A DNA stretch of 64,000 bases from an uncultured Paracoccaceae bacterium (GTDB taxonomy: Bacteria; Pseudomonadota; Alphaproteobacteria; Rhodobacterales; Rhodobacteraceae). Both the position numbers and the translations under genes were made by a program. The notes under the pieces were generated by a model that saw only the letters and a list, made by a program, of their open reading frames with translations, did no database searches and was not told the DNA's origin. The stretch spans positions 1-64,000 of the forward strand of contig CALMSR010000001.1 of NCBI GenBank assembly GCA_937872465.1, given 5' to 3'. Shown piece after piece: positions 36,497 to 46,916 of the stretch. How positions within the stretch are numbered: the stretch's first letter is position 1; every line of letters begins with the position of its first letter.

Positions 36497-38650
36497 ATGA
36501 CCACGATCATCCTCTTCGCACCGCTGCTCGGCGCGCTGCTCTGCGGCTTCGGCTACAAATGGCTGGGCGAGCGCGGCGCGCTGATGACGGCGACGGGCCT
36601 GCTGTTCTTCGCCTGCCTGCTCGCCTGGATCGTCTTCTTCTCCTTCGACGGCCAGACCGAGAGCCGGGCGTTCTTCCGCTGGATCGCCTCCGGCAGCCTG
36701 AGCGCGGATTGGGGATTCCGGCTCGACCGGCTGACCGCGATCATGCTCGTGGTGGTCACCACGGTCTCCGCACTCGTGCATCTCTACAGCTTCGGCTACA
36801 TGGATCACGACGTGAACTTCAAGGAAGGCGAGAGCTACAAGCCGCGCTTCTTCGCCTATCTCTCGTTCTTCACCTTCGCCATGCTGGCGCTGGTCACCGC
36901 CGACAACCTGCTGCAGCTCTTCTTCGGCTGGGAGGGTGTCGGTGTCGCCTCCTACCTGTTGATCGGCTTCTACTATCGCAAGCAGAGCGCGGGGGCCGCG
37001 GCGATCAAGGCCTTCATCGTCAACCGGGTCGGCGACTTCGGCTTCCTGCTGGGCATCTTCACGCTCTATTTCCTGGTGGATTCGATCGCGCTCGACGACG
37101 TCTTCGCGGCGGCGCCGACGCTCGCCGAGACGCAGGTCGCCTTCCTCTGGCGCGAGTGGAACGCCGCGGAACTGGCGTCCTTCCTGCTCTTCGTCGGCGC
37201 CATGGGCAAGTCGGCGCAGCTCTTCCTGCACACCTGGCTGCCGGACGCCATGGAGGGCCCGACGCCGGTCTCGGCGCTGATCCACGCCGCGACCATGGTG
37301 ACGGCGGGCGTGTTCCTGGTCTGCCGCATGTCGCCGGTGCTGGAATGGGCGCCGACCACCCTGACCTTCATCACCTATATCGGCGCGGCCACCGCCTTCT
37401 TCGCCGCGACCGTGGGTCTTGTTCAGAACGACATCAAGCGCGTCATCGCCTATTCGACCTGCAGCCAGCTCGGCTACATGTTCGTGGCGGCGGGCGTGGG
37501 CGCCTATCCGGCGGCGATGTTCCACCTCTTCACCCACGCCTGGTTCAAGGCGCTGCTCTTCCTCTGCGCCGGCTCGGTGATCCACGCGATGCATCACGAG
37601 CAGGACATGCGCAACTACGGCGGCCTGCGCACGAAGATCCCCCTGACCTACTGGGCGATGGTGATCGGCACGCTCGCGATCACCGGCGTCGGGATCCCGC
37701 TCACCCATATCGGCTTCGCCGGCTATCTCTCCAAGGACGCGATCATCGAGAGCGCCTGGGCGGGGGCGAATCCCGCCGCGGGCTTCGGCTTCGCCGCACT
37801 GGTCATCGCGGCGGCGATGACGAGCTTCTATTCCTGGCGGCTGATCTTCATGACCTTCCACGGCGAGGAGCGCGGCGATCATCACGCGCACGAGCACGCG
37901 CACGAGAGCCCGCGCTCGATGCTGGTGCCGCTCGGCGTGCTGGCGGCGGGATCGATCCTGGCCGGCATGATCTGGTACAACCCCTTCTTCGGCGACCACG
38001 CGCGCATGAATGCCTTCTTCGGCCTGCCCGCCCATACCGAAGCCGGCGCGGAAGGCCATGGCGAGGCGGCCAGGGAAGAGCATGCCGAGGCCGGTGCGGA
38101 GGACCATGCCGTGGCTGCCGAATCCGCCGAAGGGGCGGAGGCGGGGCACGAGGCCGGTGCGGAGGCCGCCGGCCATGGCGCCGCCGCGCCGCACGGCGCA
38201 GTCGGCGCGGTCTTCTTCGCGCCCGACAACACGGTGATCGACGACGCGCATCACGCGCCGGTCTGGGTCAAGCTCTCGCCCTTCGTGGCGATGCTGATCG
38301 GGCTGGCGATCGCCTACTGGTTCTACATCCTCGATCCGTCACGGCCGAAGGCGCTGGCCGAGAACCAGCCCGTGCTCTACCGCTTCCTGCTCAACAAGTG
38401 GTATTTCGACGAGATCTACGACGCCGTCTTCGTGCGGCCGGCGATGTGGCTCGGCACCTTCCTGTGGAAGAAGGGCGACGGCGCGACCATCGACGGCGGC
38501 ATCAACGGGCTCGCCATGGGCTTCGTGCCCTTCGTCACGCGGCTCGCGGGCCGGGCGCAGTCGGGCTATCTCTTCCACTACGCGCTCGCCATGGTGCTGG
38601 GACTGCTGTTCCTGACGCTCTGGCTCGGCATCCGGAGTGCGGGACAATGA
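36497..38650 (+). CDS. nuoL: NADH-quinone oxidoreductase subunit L
   Basis: A 717-residue antiporter-like subunit (ND5) with the long lateral helix. Marks include [40 protein letters not shown] and the C-terminal helix. Two loops are unusual: [14 protein letters not shown] (nucleotides 37,867-37,908) and a 60-residue His/Glu/Ala-rich stretch (38,032-38,200), which make the protein about 100 residues longer than E. coli NuoL. It overlaps nuoM by ATGA. Confidence 0.96.
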   Translation: MTTIILFAPLLGALLCGFGYKWLGERGALMTATGLLFFACLLAWIVFFSFDGQTESRAFFRWIASGSLSADWGFRLDRLTAIMLVVVTTVSALVHLYSFGYMDHDVNFKEGESYKPRFFAYLSFFTFAMLALVTADNLLQLFFGWEGVGVASYLLIGFYYRKQSAGAAAIKAFIVNRVGDFGFLLGIFTLYFLVDSIALDDVFAAAPTLAETQVAFLWREWNAAELASFLLFVGAMGKSAQLFLHTWLPDAMEGPTPVSALIHAATMVTAGVFLVCRMSPVLEWAPTTLTFITYIGAATAFFAATVGLVQNDIKRVIAYSTCSQLGYMFVAAGVGAYPAAMFHLFTHAWFKALLFLCAGSVIHAMHHEQDMRNYGGLRTKIPLTYWAMVIGTLAITGVGIPLTHIGFAGYLSKDAIIESAWAGANPAAGFGFAALVIAAAMTSFYSWRLIFMTFHGEERGDHHAHEHAHESPRSMLVPLGVLAAGSILAGMIWYNPFFGDHARMNAFFGLPAHTEAGAEGHGEAAREEHAEAGAEDHAVAAESAEGAEAGHEAGAEAAGHGAAAPHGAVGAVFFAPDNTVIDDAHHAPVWVKLSPFVAMLIGLAIAYWFYILDPSRPKALAENQPVLYRFLLNKWYFDEIYDAVFVRPAMWLGTFLWKKGDGATIDGGINGLAMGFVPFVTRLAGRAQSGYLFHYALAMVLGLLFLTLWLGIRSAGQ

Positions 38651-40182
38651 ACAGCCTGCTCTCGCTCGTCACCTTCCTGCCGCTGATCGGCGCGGTCGTC
38701 CTGCTGCTCTTCTTGCGCGGCGACGACGAGGCGGCGGCGAAGAACGCCAAGCTGCTCGCGCTCTTCACCACCTCCGCGACGCTGGTGCTGTCGCTCTTCG
38801 TGCTCGTCGGCTTCGATCCCTCCGACACCGGCTTCCAGTTCCTTGAGGAGCGGCCCTGGCTCGGCGGGCTCAACTACAAGATGGGCGTCGACGGCATTTC
38901 GGTGCTTTTCGTCATGCTGACGACCCTCCTGATGCCCATCGTGATCGGCGCCAGCTGGCATGTGGAGACCCGCGTCAAGGAATACATGATCGCCTTCCTG
39001 CTGCTCGAGACGCTGATGCTCGGCGTCTTCTGCGCGCTCGACCTGGTGCTCTTCTACATCTTCTTCGAGGGCGGCCTGATCCCGATGTTCCTGATCATCG
39101 GCATCTGGGGCGGAAAGGAGCGCATCTACGCGTCCTTCAAGTTCTTCCTCTATACCTTCTTCGGCTCGGTGCTGATGCTGGTGGCGATGATCGCCATGTA
39201 CATGCAGGCGGGCACCACCGACATCCCGAAGCTGATGGACTTCGCCTTCAGCTCCCAGGCGATCTCAGTCCTCGGCATCACCGTGGTGGGCGGCGCGCAG
39301 ACGCTGATGTTCCTGGCCTTCTTCGCGAGCTTCGCGGTCAAGATGCCCATGTGGCCGGTGCACACCTGGCTTCCGGACGCGCATGTGCAGGCGCCGACCG
39401 CCGGCTCGGTGGTGCTGGCGGCGATCCTCCTGAAGATGGGCGGATACGGGTTCCTGCGGTTCAGCCTGCCGATGTTCCCGGTCGGCTCGGAGGTGATGCA
39501 GGATTTCATCTTCACCCTCTCGGTGATCGCCATCGTCTACACGAGCCTCGTGGCGATGATGCAGGAGGACATGAAGAAGCTGATCGCCTATTCCTCGGTG
39601 GCGCATATGGGCTTCGTGACCATGGGCATCTTCGCGCTGAACCGGCAGGGGATCGACGGGGCGATCTTCCAGATGCTGAGCCACGGCTTCATCTCCGGCG
39701 CGCTCTTCCTCATCGTCGGGGTGATCTACGACCGGATGCATACCCGCGAGATCGCGGCCTATGGCGGGCTGGTCGTGCGCATGCCGGTCTTCGCGCTGAT
39801 CTTCATGCTCTTCACCATGGGCAATGTCGGGCTGCCGGGCACCTCCGGCTTCGTGGGCGAGTTCCTGACGCTGGCCGGGGTCTATCAGGTCAATTCCTGT
39901 GTCGCCTTCATCGCCGCCACCGGCGTGATCCTCTCGGCGGGCTACGCGCTCTGGCTCTACCGGCGCGTGGTCTTCGGCGATCTCATCAAGGAGAGCCTCA
40001 GGACCATCAAGGACATGAGCCGGCGCGAGAAGCTGCTCTTCGCGCCGCTCGTCGCCTTCACCCTGCTGCTCGGCGTCTACCCGGCGGTGGTGCTCGACGT
40101 GATCGGCCCCTCGGTGGCGGCGCTGATCGACCATTCCGAAACGGCGCTCGCGGCCCAGGCCACGACGCTCGCCCAGAACTGA
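38647..40182 (+). CDS. nuoM: NADH-quinone oxidoreductase subunit M
   Basis: A 511-residue ND4-type proton-pumping subunit. Marks are [20 protein letters not shown] with the conserved Glu, [20 protein letters not shown] and [20 protein letters not shown]. The ATG overlaps the nuoL stop. One longer frame that runs through it from 36559 is an antisense-like shadow of nuoL. Confidence 0.96.
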   Translation: MNSLLSLVTFLPLIGAVVLLLFLRGDDEAAAKNAKLLALFTTSATLVLSLFVLVGFDPSDTGFQFLEERPWLGGLNYKMGVDGISVLFVMLTTLLMPIVIGASWHVETRVKEYMIAFLLLETLMLGVFCALDLVLFYIFFEGGLIPMFLIIGIWGGKERIYASFKFFLYTFFGSVLMLVAMIAMYMQAGTTDIPKLMDFAFSSQAISVLGITVVGGAQTLMFLAFFASFAVKMPMWPVHTWLPDAHVQAPTAGSVVLAAILLKMGGYGFLRFSLPMFPVGSEVMQDFIFTLSVIAIVYTSLVAMMQEDMKKLIAYSSVAHMGFVTMGIFALNRQGIDGAIFQMLSHGFISGALFLIVGVIYDRMHTREIAAYGGLVVRMPVFALIFMLFTMGNVGLPGTSGFVGEFLTLAGVYQVNSCVAFIAATGVILSAGYALWLYRRVVFGDLIKESLRTIKDMSRREKLLFAPLVAFTLLLGVYPAVVLDVIGPSVAALIDHSETALAAQATTLAQN

Positions 40183-40200
40183 CGCCCGCGAGGATCCGCG

Positions 40201-41640
40201 ATGCTTGCCCATAACCTCTCCGTGGTCGCACCCGAACTGGTGCTGGCGGTCTTCGCGATGGCAGCCCTGATGTGGGGGGCCTACAGCCGCCGGCGCGATC
40301 CCAGCGGCACGATCCTCTGGGCCGCGACGGCGATGCTGGTCCTGGCCGGGCTCTTCGTGGGGTTCCAGCCCGAGGGCGCGCGCACGGCCTTCGACGATTC
40401 CTTCATCTCGGACGGATTCGCGCGTTTCGCCAAGGTGGTGATCCTCTTCGGCGCCGCCGCCGCGCTGGCGATGAGCGGCGAATATCTCAAGCGCACCGAG
40501 ATGCTGAAGTTCGAATATCCGGTGCTGATCGTCTTCTCGGTCATCGGCATGATGACCATGGTCTCGGCCATGGATCTGATCGTGCTCTACATGGGGCTCG
40601 AGCTGCAGAGCCTTTCGCTCTACGTCGTCGCAGCCTTCCGGCGCGACAGCCTGCGCTCCACCGAAGCCGGCCTGAAGTATTTCGTGCTCGGGGCGCTATC
40701 CTCGGGGCTGCTGCTCTATGGCGCGAGCCTGACCTACGGCTATTCCGGCACCACGGCCTTCGCGGGCATCTCGCAGGCGGTGGGCGAGGGGCCGCTGTCG
40801 CTCGGGCTGATCTTCGGGCTGGTCTTCCTCGCCGCGGGCATCGCCTTCAAGGTCTCGGCCGCGCCCTTCCACATGTGGACGCCGGACGTCTACGAGGGCT
40901 CGCCCACGCCGGTCACCGCCTTCTTCGCGACGGCGCCCAAGGCGGCCGCGGCGGCGATGTTCGCGCGGCTGCTCTACGACGCCTTCGGCGGCGCGGTGAG
41001 CGAATGGCAGCAGATCCTCGCCTTCCTCTCGGTCGCCTCGATGTTCCTCGGCGCCGTCGCCGCGATCGGCCAGCGCAACATCAAGCGCCTGATGGCCTAT
41101 TCCTCGATCGGCCACATGGGCTATGCGCTCATGGGGCTGGCGGCCGGGACCGAGCAGGGGGCGCAGGCGCTGCTGATCTATATCGCAATCTACGTGACCA
41201 TGAACGTCGGCGTCTTCGCCTTCATCCTCAACATGCAGCGCGACGGTAAGCCGGTGACCGACATCGGCGCGCTGGGGCTCTACAGCCGCGTGGAGCCGGC
41301 GCGGGCGGCCGCGCTCGCGGTGCTGCTCTTCAGCCTCGCCGGGGTGCCGCCGCTGGTCGGCTTCTTCGGAAAGTTCTACGTGCTGATGGCCGCCGTCGAT
41401 GCCGGGCTGATCTGGCTCGCCGTCGCCGGCGCGGTGGCGAGCGTGATCGGCGCCTTCTATTACCTGCGCATCGTCTATCTGATGTATTTCGGCGAGGCCG
41501 CCCCGCCGCTCGAAGGCGCCATGCCGGTGATGCACTGGGCGCTGCTCGGCGGCTCGGCGCTCGCCATGGTGCTGGGCGTGGTGAATCTCTTCGGGGTGGA
41601 GACGCTCGCCGCCTCGGCCGCCGCGACCCTCGTCCAGTAG
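40201..41640 (+). CDS. nuoN: NADH-quinone oxidoreductase subunit N
   Basis: A 479-residue ND2-type subunit: [40 protein letters not shown] and the [20 protein letters not shown] helix. It is the last complex I gene, followed after one base by birA, so transcription probably continues through birA-coaX-RNase J. Confidence 0.96.
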   Translation: MLAHNLSVVAPELVLAVFAMAALMWGAYSRRRDPSGTILWAATAMLVLAGLFVGFQPEGARTAFDDSFISDGFARFAKVVILFGAAAALAMSGEYLKRTEMLKFEYPVLIVFSVIGMMTMVSAMDLIVLYMGLELQSLSLYVVAAFRRDSLRSTEAGLKYFVLGALSSGLLLYGASLTYGYSGTTAFAGISQAVGEGPLSLGLIFGLVFLAAGIAFKVSAAPFHMWTPDVYEGSPTPVTAFFATAPKAAAAAMFARLLYDAFGGAVSEWQQILAFLSVASMFLGAVAAIGQRNIKRLMAYSSIGHMGYALMGLAAGTEQGAQALLIYIAIYVTMNVGVFAFILNMQRDGKPVTDIGALGLYSRVEPARAAALAVLLFSLAGVPPLVGFFGKFYVLMAAVDAGLIWLAVAGAVASVIGAFYYLRIVYLMYFGEAAPPLEGAMPVMHWALLGGSALAMVLGVVNLFGVETLAASAAATLVQ

Positions 41641-41641
41641 G

Positions 41642-42436
41642 GTGGGCGACTGGCCCGAGGGCGTCGGCCGCGAGGTCTTCGCCCGGCTCGACAGCACCAA
41701 TGCCGAGGCCCTGCGCCGGGCCGCCGCCGGCGCGCGCGGCCCGGTCTGGCTGCTGGCGCTCGAGCAGACCGCCGCGCGCGGCCGCAGGGGGCGGCCCTGG
41801 GCGAGCCTGCCGGGGAATTTCGCCGCGAGCCTCTTGATGCGTCCGCCGGGGTCGCCGGCGCTGGCCGCGCTGCGCTCCTTCGTGGCGGCGCTGGGGCTCC
41901 ACGACGCGCTGCTCGCGGCGACGGGGCGGGCGGAGCTCTTCGCGCTGAAATGGCCGAACGACGTGCTGCTCGCGGGGCGCAAGCTCGCCGGCATCCTGCT
42001 CGAGACCGGCGGGCGCCCCGAGGCGCCGGCGCTGGCCATCGGCATCGGCGTCAACCTCGCCGCGGCGCCCGCTGCCGCGGAGGTGGAGCCGGGGGCGACG
42101 GAGCCGGTGGACCTCCTGAGCGGGGCCGGCGTCTCGATCGCGCCGGAGGCCTTCCTCGACCTCCTGGCGCCGGCGGTCGCCCATTGGGAGCGCCGGCTCA
42201 TGCAGGAGGGCTTCGCGCCCCTGCGCGCCGCCTGGCTCGCCCGTGCGGCGCGGCTCGGCGAGACGGTCACCGCACGGCTGCCCGGCCGCGAGATCGGCGG
42301 GCGCTTCGAGACCATCGACGAGAGCGGCGCGCTGGTGCTCGTCACGCCCCAGGGGCGGGTGAGCCTGCCGGCGGCCGAGATCCAGTTCGGCCATGACCCT
42401 TCGGCCGGGGAGGCGCCGCATGCTGCTCGCCATTGA
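41642..42436 (+). CDS. birA: Biotin-[acetyl-CoA carboxylase] ligase
   Basis: A 264-residue class I biotin ligase (no N-terminal HTH). Marks are [17 protein letters not shown], the ATP/biotin loop ARGRRGRPW (45-53), [20 protein letters not shown] with the catalytic Lys and Asp, and the small C-terminal SH3-like domain ([20 protein letters not shown]). It attaches biotin to the carboxyl carrier protein. Start is GTG 41642, one base after nuoN. It overlaps coaX by 17 bases. Confidence 0.9.
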   Translation: MGDWPEGVGREVFARLDSTNAEALRRAAAGARGPVWLLALEQTAARGRRGRPWASLPGNFAASLLMRPPGSPALAALRSFVAALGLHDALLAATGRAELFALKWPNDVLLAGRKLAGILLETGGRPEAPALAIGIGVNLAAAPAAAEVEPGATEPVDLLSGAGVSIAPEAFLDLLAPAVAHWERRLMQEGFAPLRAAWLARAARLGETVTARLPGREIGGRFETIDESGALVLVTPQGRVSLPAAEIQFGHDPSAGEAPHAARH

Positions 42437-43187
42437 CGTCGGCAACACCAACACGGTCTTCGCGCTGCACGACGGCACGGAGATCGTCGCCGAATGGCGC
42501 TGCAGCACCGAGCGCGCCCGCACGGCGGACGAGTATTTCGTCTGGCTGCAGCAGCTCATGGCCAATCTCGGGCTCAGGCCGCAGGTGCGCTCGGTGGTGA
42601 TCTCCTCGGTGGTGCCGCAGGTGGTGTTCAACCTGAGGATCCTCTCCGACCGCTATTTCCACACCCGCCCGCTGGTGGTCGGCAAGCCGGAGGTCAATCT
42701 CGGGCCGCCGCCGCGGGTCGATCCCACCACCCACGTCGGCGCCGACCGGCTGGTCAATACCGTCGGCGCCTTCGACCGCTACGGCGGCGACCTGATCGTG
42801 GTCGATTTCGGCACCGCCACGACCTTCGACGTGGTGGGCGAGGACGGGGCCTACGAGGGCGGGGTGATCGCGCCCGGCGTGAACCTCTCGCTCAAGGCGC
42901 TGCACGACGCCGCCGCGGCCCTGCCCTTCATCGACGTGTCCAGGCCCGAGCGCGTGGTCGGGACCAATACCGTCGCCTGCATGCAATCGGGCGTCTTCTG
43001 GGGTTATGTCGGGCTGGTCGAGGGCATCTGCGCCCGCATCCGCGCCGAGCGGGACCGGCCGATGACCGTCATCGGCACCGGCGGCCTCAGCACCCTCTTC
43101 GCCCAGGGCACGGACGTATTGCAGGTGATCGACACCAAGCTGACCATTCACGGCCTGGTGCTCATCGATCGCATGAACATGGAGTGA
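42420..43187 (+). CDS. coaX: Type III pantothenate kinase
   Basis: A 255-residue ASKHA-fold kinase doing the first step of coenzyme A synthesis. Marks are [18 protein letters not shown] (phosphate loop, residues 2-19), VGADRLVN with the catalytic Asp109, and [15 protein letters not shown] (about 126-140). ATG 42420 has GGGGAGG six bases upstream inside birA. Standard length. Confidence 0.95.
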   Translation: MLLAIDVGNTNTVFALHDGTEIVAEWRCSTERARTADEYFVWLQQLMANLGLRPQVRSVVISSVVPQVVFNLRILSDRYFHTRPLVVGKPEVNLGPPPRVDPTTHVGADRLVNTVGAFDRYGGDLIVVDFGTATTFDVVGEDGAYEGGVIAPGVNLSLKALHDAAAALPFIDVSRPERVVGTNTVACMQSGVFWGYVGLVEGICARIRAERDRPMTVIGTGGLSTLFAQGTDVLQVIDTKLTIHGLVLIDRMNME

Positions 43188-43197
43188 CGCGGAAGAC

Positions 43198-44871
43198 ATG
43201 GCCAGAAAGGACCGGCTGATCTACGTCCCGCTCGGCGGCGCGGGCGAGATCGGCATGAACATGTATCTCTACGGCTTCGGGCCGAAGGACGCCGAGCGTT
43301 TCATCCTCGTGGACGTCGGCGTGACCTTTCCGGACATGGCCTCGACCCCGGGCGTCGAGCTGATCATGGCGGATCCGTCCTTCATCCAGGCCCGCGCCGA
43401 CCGGCTGGAGGCGATCTTCATCACCCATGGCCACGAGGACCATGTGGGCGCGCTCGGCATCCTCTGGCCGCGGCTCAAGGCGCCGGTCTATGCGCGGCGT
43501 TTCACCGCGGCGCTGGCCAAGGGCAAGATGGAGCGCTCGGGCCATGACACCGGCGCGGTGCGGCAGGCCGACGCCTGGCCGCATGTGACCCATGCCGGTC
43601 CCTTCGCCGTGGGCTTCGTGCCGGTGTCGCATTCCATTCCCGAGGCGTCCTGCCTCGTGATCGACACGCCGGCGGGACGGATCCTGCACAGCGGCGACTT
43701 CAAGGTGGACCCGACGCCGCTGGTCGGCGAGCCCTTCGAGCCGGCGACCTTCCGGGCGATCGGGGATGCCGGCGTCAAGGCGCTGGTCTGCGATTCGACC
43801 AACGTCTTCTCCGAGCACCCCGGCCGCTCGGAGGCCTCGCTCGCGGCACCGATCACCGCGCTGGTGCGCGGCGCCGAGGGGCTGGTCGCGGCGACCACCT
43901 TCGCCTCCAACGTCGCGCGGCTGAAGACGCTGGCGCAGGCGGGCAAGGCGGCGGGGCGCGAGGTGGTGGTGCTCGGCCGGGCGATGAACACGATGCTCAG
44001 GACCGCCCATGCCGCGGAGGTGCTGGCGGACTTCCCCAAGACCATCGACCCGCTCGACGCCGACGGCATTCCGCGCGACCGGCTCATGCTGCTCGCGACC
44101 GGCAGCCAGGGCGAGCGCCGCGCCGCCACGGCCCAGCTCGCCGCGGGCAAGTACATGGGCTTCGAGCTGAAGAAGGGCGACACCTTCCTCTTCTCCTCCA
44201 AGACCATCCCCGGCAACGAGGTGAGCGTGGCGCGCATCCTCAACCAGCTGAGCGAGAAGGGCGTGCGCGCCATCGACGACAGCGACGGGCGCTACCACGT
44301 CTCGGGCCATCCGAACCGGCCGGATCTGGAGGCGATGCACGACCTGGTGCGGGCGAGGGCCATCGTGCCGATGCATGGCGAGCACCGGCATCTGGCCGCC
44401 CATGCGGAGCTCGCCGAATCCCGCGGCACCGCGGCGGTGGTGGCGCCAAACGGCACCATGCTCGACCTCGCCGGCGAGGCGCCCGCGGTGGTGGAGCGGA
44501 TCGAGACTGGGCGGCTCTATCTCGACGGCTCGGAACTGATCGGCGCGACCGACGGCGTGGTGCGCGACCGCATCCGCATGGCGATCCGCGGCCATGTGGC
44601 GGTCAGCGTGGTGATCGACGAGGACGGGCGGCCGCTCGGCGACGTCTGGGTCCAGGCCACCGGCCTTCCCGACGACCCGCGGCTGCGCGACGGGATCGAG
44701 GGCACGCTGGAGGCCGAGATCGGCAGGGTGCTCGCCCGCGCCCGCAAGGCGGAGATCGCCGACGACGACGCGCTGGAGGAGCTGATCCTGCGCAGCTGCT
44801 CGAAAACCTGCGACGACGCGATCGGCAAGAAGCCGGTCTGCAGCGTGATGATCAGCCGGCTCGAGGCCTGA
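43198..44871 (+). CDS. rnj: Ribonuclease J
   Basis: A 557-residue metallo-beta-lactamase/beta-CASP RNase, an exo/endonuclease in mRNA decay and rRNA maturation. The zinc motif is His77-x-His79-x-Asp81-His82 (FITHGHEDHVGALG), with HSIPEASCLVIDTPAGRILH, DSTNVFSEHPGRSEAS and the beta-CASP part MHGEHRHLAAHAELA. The C-terminal domain (about 450-557) is present. It lies 10 bases after coaX, an order seen in other rhodobacteria. Confidence 0.94.
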   Translation: MARKDRLIYVPLGGAGEIGMNMYLYGFGPKDAERFILVDVGVTFPDMASTPGVELIMADPSFIQARADRLEAIFITHGHEDHVGALGILWPRLKAPVYARRFTAALAKGKMERSGHDTGAVRQADAWPHVTHAGPFAVGFVPVSHSIPEASCLVIDTPAGRILHSGDFKVDPTPLVGEPFEPATFRAIGDAGVKALVCDSTNVFSEHPGRSEASLAAPITALVRGAEGLVAATTFASNVARLKTLAQAGKAAGREVVVLGRAMNTMLRTAHAAEVLADFPKTIDPLDADGIPRDRLMLLATGSQGERRAATAQLAAGKYMGFELKKGDTFLFSSKTIPGNEVSVARILNQLSEKGVRAIDDSDGRYHVSGHPNRPDLEAMHDLVRARAIVPMHGEHRHLAAHAELAESRGTAAVVAPNGTMLDLAGEAPAVVERIETGRLYLDGSELIGATDGVVRDRIRMAIRGHVAVSVVIDEDGRPLGDVWVQATGLPDDPRLRDGIEGTLEAEIGRVLARARKAEIADDDALEELILRSCSKTCDDAIGKKPVCSVMISRLEA

Positions 44872-44930
44872 GGGCAGGGTCAGCACCGGGGGTCAGGCGC
44901 AAGGTCCCGTCTTGAATCGACCAAGGGTTG

Positions 44931-46697
44931 ATGAGACCATCTCTCCGGAGGTGCGCCCTGGAGAACAAGGTCCGGTCCCGGGATCTGGTCGGAAGCCTTC
45001 TCGACGTATCGGTCAGCCCGGAACGTCTGAGGGATCTGATCGCATTGTGGGACGAGCGGATCTTCGATTCCGGTCCGGATCGGGTCATCTGGCTGACCGG
45101 CGCCGCCGGTTCGGAATTCGCGCGCCAGGTGGCCGGTGCCGTACGGATCCTGGAGAGCCTCCGGGCGGCGGAGCGGCAACAGTTCAGCGAGACGCTGTCG
45201 TCGATTTCCGGCGCGTCGATGGTGCTCACGCAGGACGGGGAGGTGATCGCGGCCAACGATGCCGCGCGCGCCGCCTTCGGGCTGACGCCCGGCGACACGA
45301 TCCGATCCATGCCGCTCGACGTCGCGACCTGCGCCGAATTTGTGCAGCGGATCGCCGAGGTCGCGGGGGCGGGCGCCGTCCGGGAGGTTGTCGTGCGGCT
45401 GCGGCCGGAGGGCCCCGATCGGGTCATTCAGGTCCATCTCAGGGCCCTTCAGGGCGGGAGGGCGCGACCGCTCGTTCTGGCGGTCACCAGCGAGCAGGCC
45501 TGGTCCGGGGATATCTCGCGCCTGCTGGTCCGGGTGTTCGATCTGGCCCCTGCCGAGGTCGAGGTGCTGCGCCTCCTGACGGGAGGCTCCACCGTCACGG
45601 GCATCGCCGAGGCCACCGGGCGGAGCCGGGGCACCATTCGCGCGCAGATTCACGCGATCCTCCAGAAGACCGAGACGCGGAACCAGGCGGAAGCCGTGCG
45701 GCTCGCGATGATGCTGATGGATTCGATGCGGGTGCAGACGCGGCCGCGTCCGGTTCAGCTGGCGCCCGAGCCGCACCGGCGCTTCCTACGGATGCCCGAC
45801 GGACGGCGGGTCGAGGTGATGCGCTTCGGTACCCCCGGCGGGCGGCCGATACTCTGGATGCAGTCCTTCTACGGGCGCATTCGCCTGCCCCGTTCGGCCG
45901 AAAAGGACCTGGCTAGGCGGAGGCTCGAAGTGGTGTTGCCGATCCGGGCAGGCTATGGCGGTAGTGATCCGGCGCCAAAGGGGCGCAATCCGTTCGAGGT
46001 CGCGGCCGCGGACATCGGCTCCGTCATGGCGCAGCTGCGGATTTCCGACGCGCCCGTGGTCGCCCCCGACGACAGCATCCGGCTTGCGCTGATGCTGGCG
46101 AAGGCAGAGCCTGCGAGGGTGCGCCATGTCTTCGGGCTCGGGTCTTCTTTTCCGATACGGAGCGACGAGCAGTATCGTCGCCTCTTTCCGCCCGCCAGAA
46201 TTTTCCGCGCCTGTGCTCGCTATCAGCCGAAGGCGCTGACTTTCCTGACTCGAGCGTTCCGGGTGGCAATGTTCGGGCATGGCGTCGAACGCTACCTTGG
46301 CGGATCATATGCAAGCTCTGCGTCCGACGCGCGCGCTTTCGCGGATCCCGAAATCGCCGAAGCGGTCGTTGCGGGCGTAACCTACATGTTCGCCGCCGGT
46401 GGTCCATCGGACGTGGCGTTTTCGGCCGAGCTTGCTTTGGTTCACCAGGACTGGCCGGAACCACTCGGCCGTCCTGCCTGTCCGGTGACGCTCATCCACG
46501 GCGAGCAGGATGGAAACTCCCCCTGCGAGACTGCGCGCGACTATTGCGCGCTCTATCCGGCCTGGCGCTACATCGGCTATCCGGACGAGGGGCAGCTTCT
46601 GGCCTATACCCGGTGGCGGGACGTCTTCGACCTGATCGAGGCATCCGGCAGCTTCGCGGGGGCAGAGCCCATCCGGATCGACACGCTCCCGACCTGA
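44931..46697 (+). CDS. PAS/LuxR-HTH regulator fused to an alpha/beta-hydrolase-like domain
   Basis: A 588-residue protein. Order: an N-terminal helical part, a PAS-like domain (ISGASMVLTQDGEVIAANDA, about 95-190), a LuxR HTH (LAPAEVEVLRLLTGGSTVTG, IAEATGRSRGTIRAQIHAIL, about 205-265) and an alpha/beta-hydrolase fold (about 285-575, with RPILWMQSFYGRIRLPRSAE, VTLIHGEQDGNSPCETARDY). The expected GxSxG is replaced by PDDSIRLAL, so catalysis is doubtful; the domain may sense a ligand. The start is uncertain (TTG 44928, ATG 44931, or a later codon after CGGAGG). It faces the same way as the RTX gene. Confidence 0.8.
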   Translation: MRPSLRRCALENKVRSRDLVGSLLDVSVSPERLRDLIALWDERIFDSGPDRVIWLTGAAGSEFARQVAGAVRILESLRAAERQQFSETLSSISGASMVLTQDGEVIAANDAARAAFGLTPGDTIRSMPLDVATCAEFVQRIAEVAGAGAVREVVVRLRPEGPDRVIQVHLRALQGGRARPLVLAVTSEQAWSGDISRLLVRVFDLAPAEVEVLRLLTGGSTVTGIAEATGRSRGTIRAQIHAILQKTETRNQAEAVRLAMMLMDSMRVQTRPRPVQLAPEPHRRFLRMPDGRRVEVMRFGTPGGRPILWMQSFYGRIRLPRSAEKDLARRRLEVVLPIRAGYGGSDPAPKGRNPFEVAAADIGSVMAQLRISDAPVVAPDDSIRLALMLAKAEPARVRHVFGLGSSFPIRSDEQYRRLFPPARIFRACARYQPKALTFLTRAFRVAMFGHGVERYLGGSYASSASDARAFADPEIAEAVVAGVTYMFAAGGPSDVAFSAELALVHQDWPEPLGRPACPVTLIHGEQDGNSPCETARDYCALYPAWRYIGYPDEGQLLAYTRWRDVFDLIEASGSFAGAEPIRIDTLPT

Positions 46698-46916
46698 ACC
46701 GGCCGCGGTCGGGACCGGAAATATTCTTGCGCCTATATCACTTGATAGATGCGGCAAGCGATCAGTGATCGCACCTTTTCTCGCGCTGGGTTGTATCGGG
46801 TTTCGGGCCTGACTGTGCCGAAGGCGTGTTGGCGGCGTTCCTGGGCTCGTCCGTTCCAGCGGTACCTGTAGCTTCGCGGCACCCGAGGGTGCCGCAATTT
46901 CGGAGGGTGGGGAATC
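46698..46916. promoter_or_regulatory. Spacer between the LuxR-type and RTX genes with two palindromes
   Basis: A 219-base gap. GCGATCAGTGATCGC (46758-46772) is a perfect palindrome around one base, a possible LuxR-type operator or, because TTTT follows, a weak terminator. GCGGCACCC-GA-GGGTGCCGC (46876-46895) would form a 9-bp hairpin ending seven bases before the CGGAGGG that serves the RTX gene. No clear promoter boxes. Confidence 0.4.

Noticed and set aside
36559..40182. A 1207-codon frame that contains nuoM and a shifted frame of nuoL
   Set aside because: Only the part from the ATG at 38647 is real NuoM; the rest is an out-of-frame reading of nuoL.
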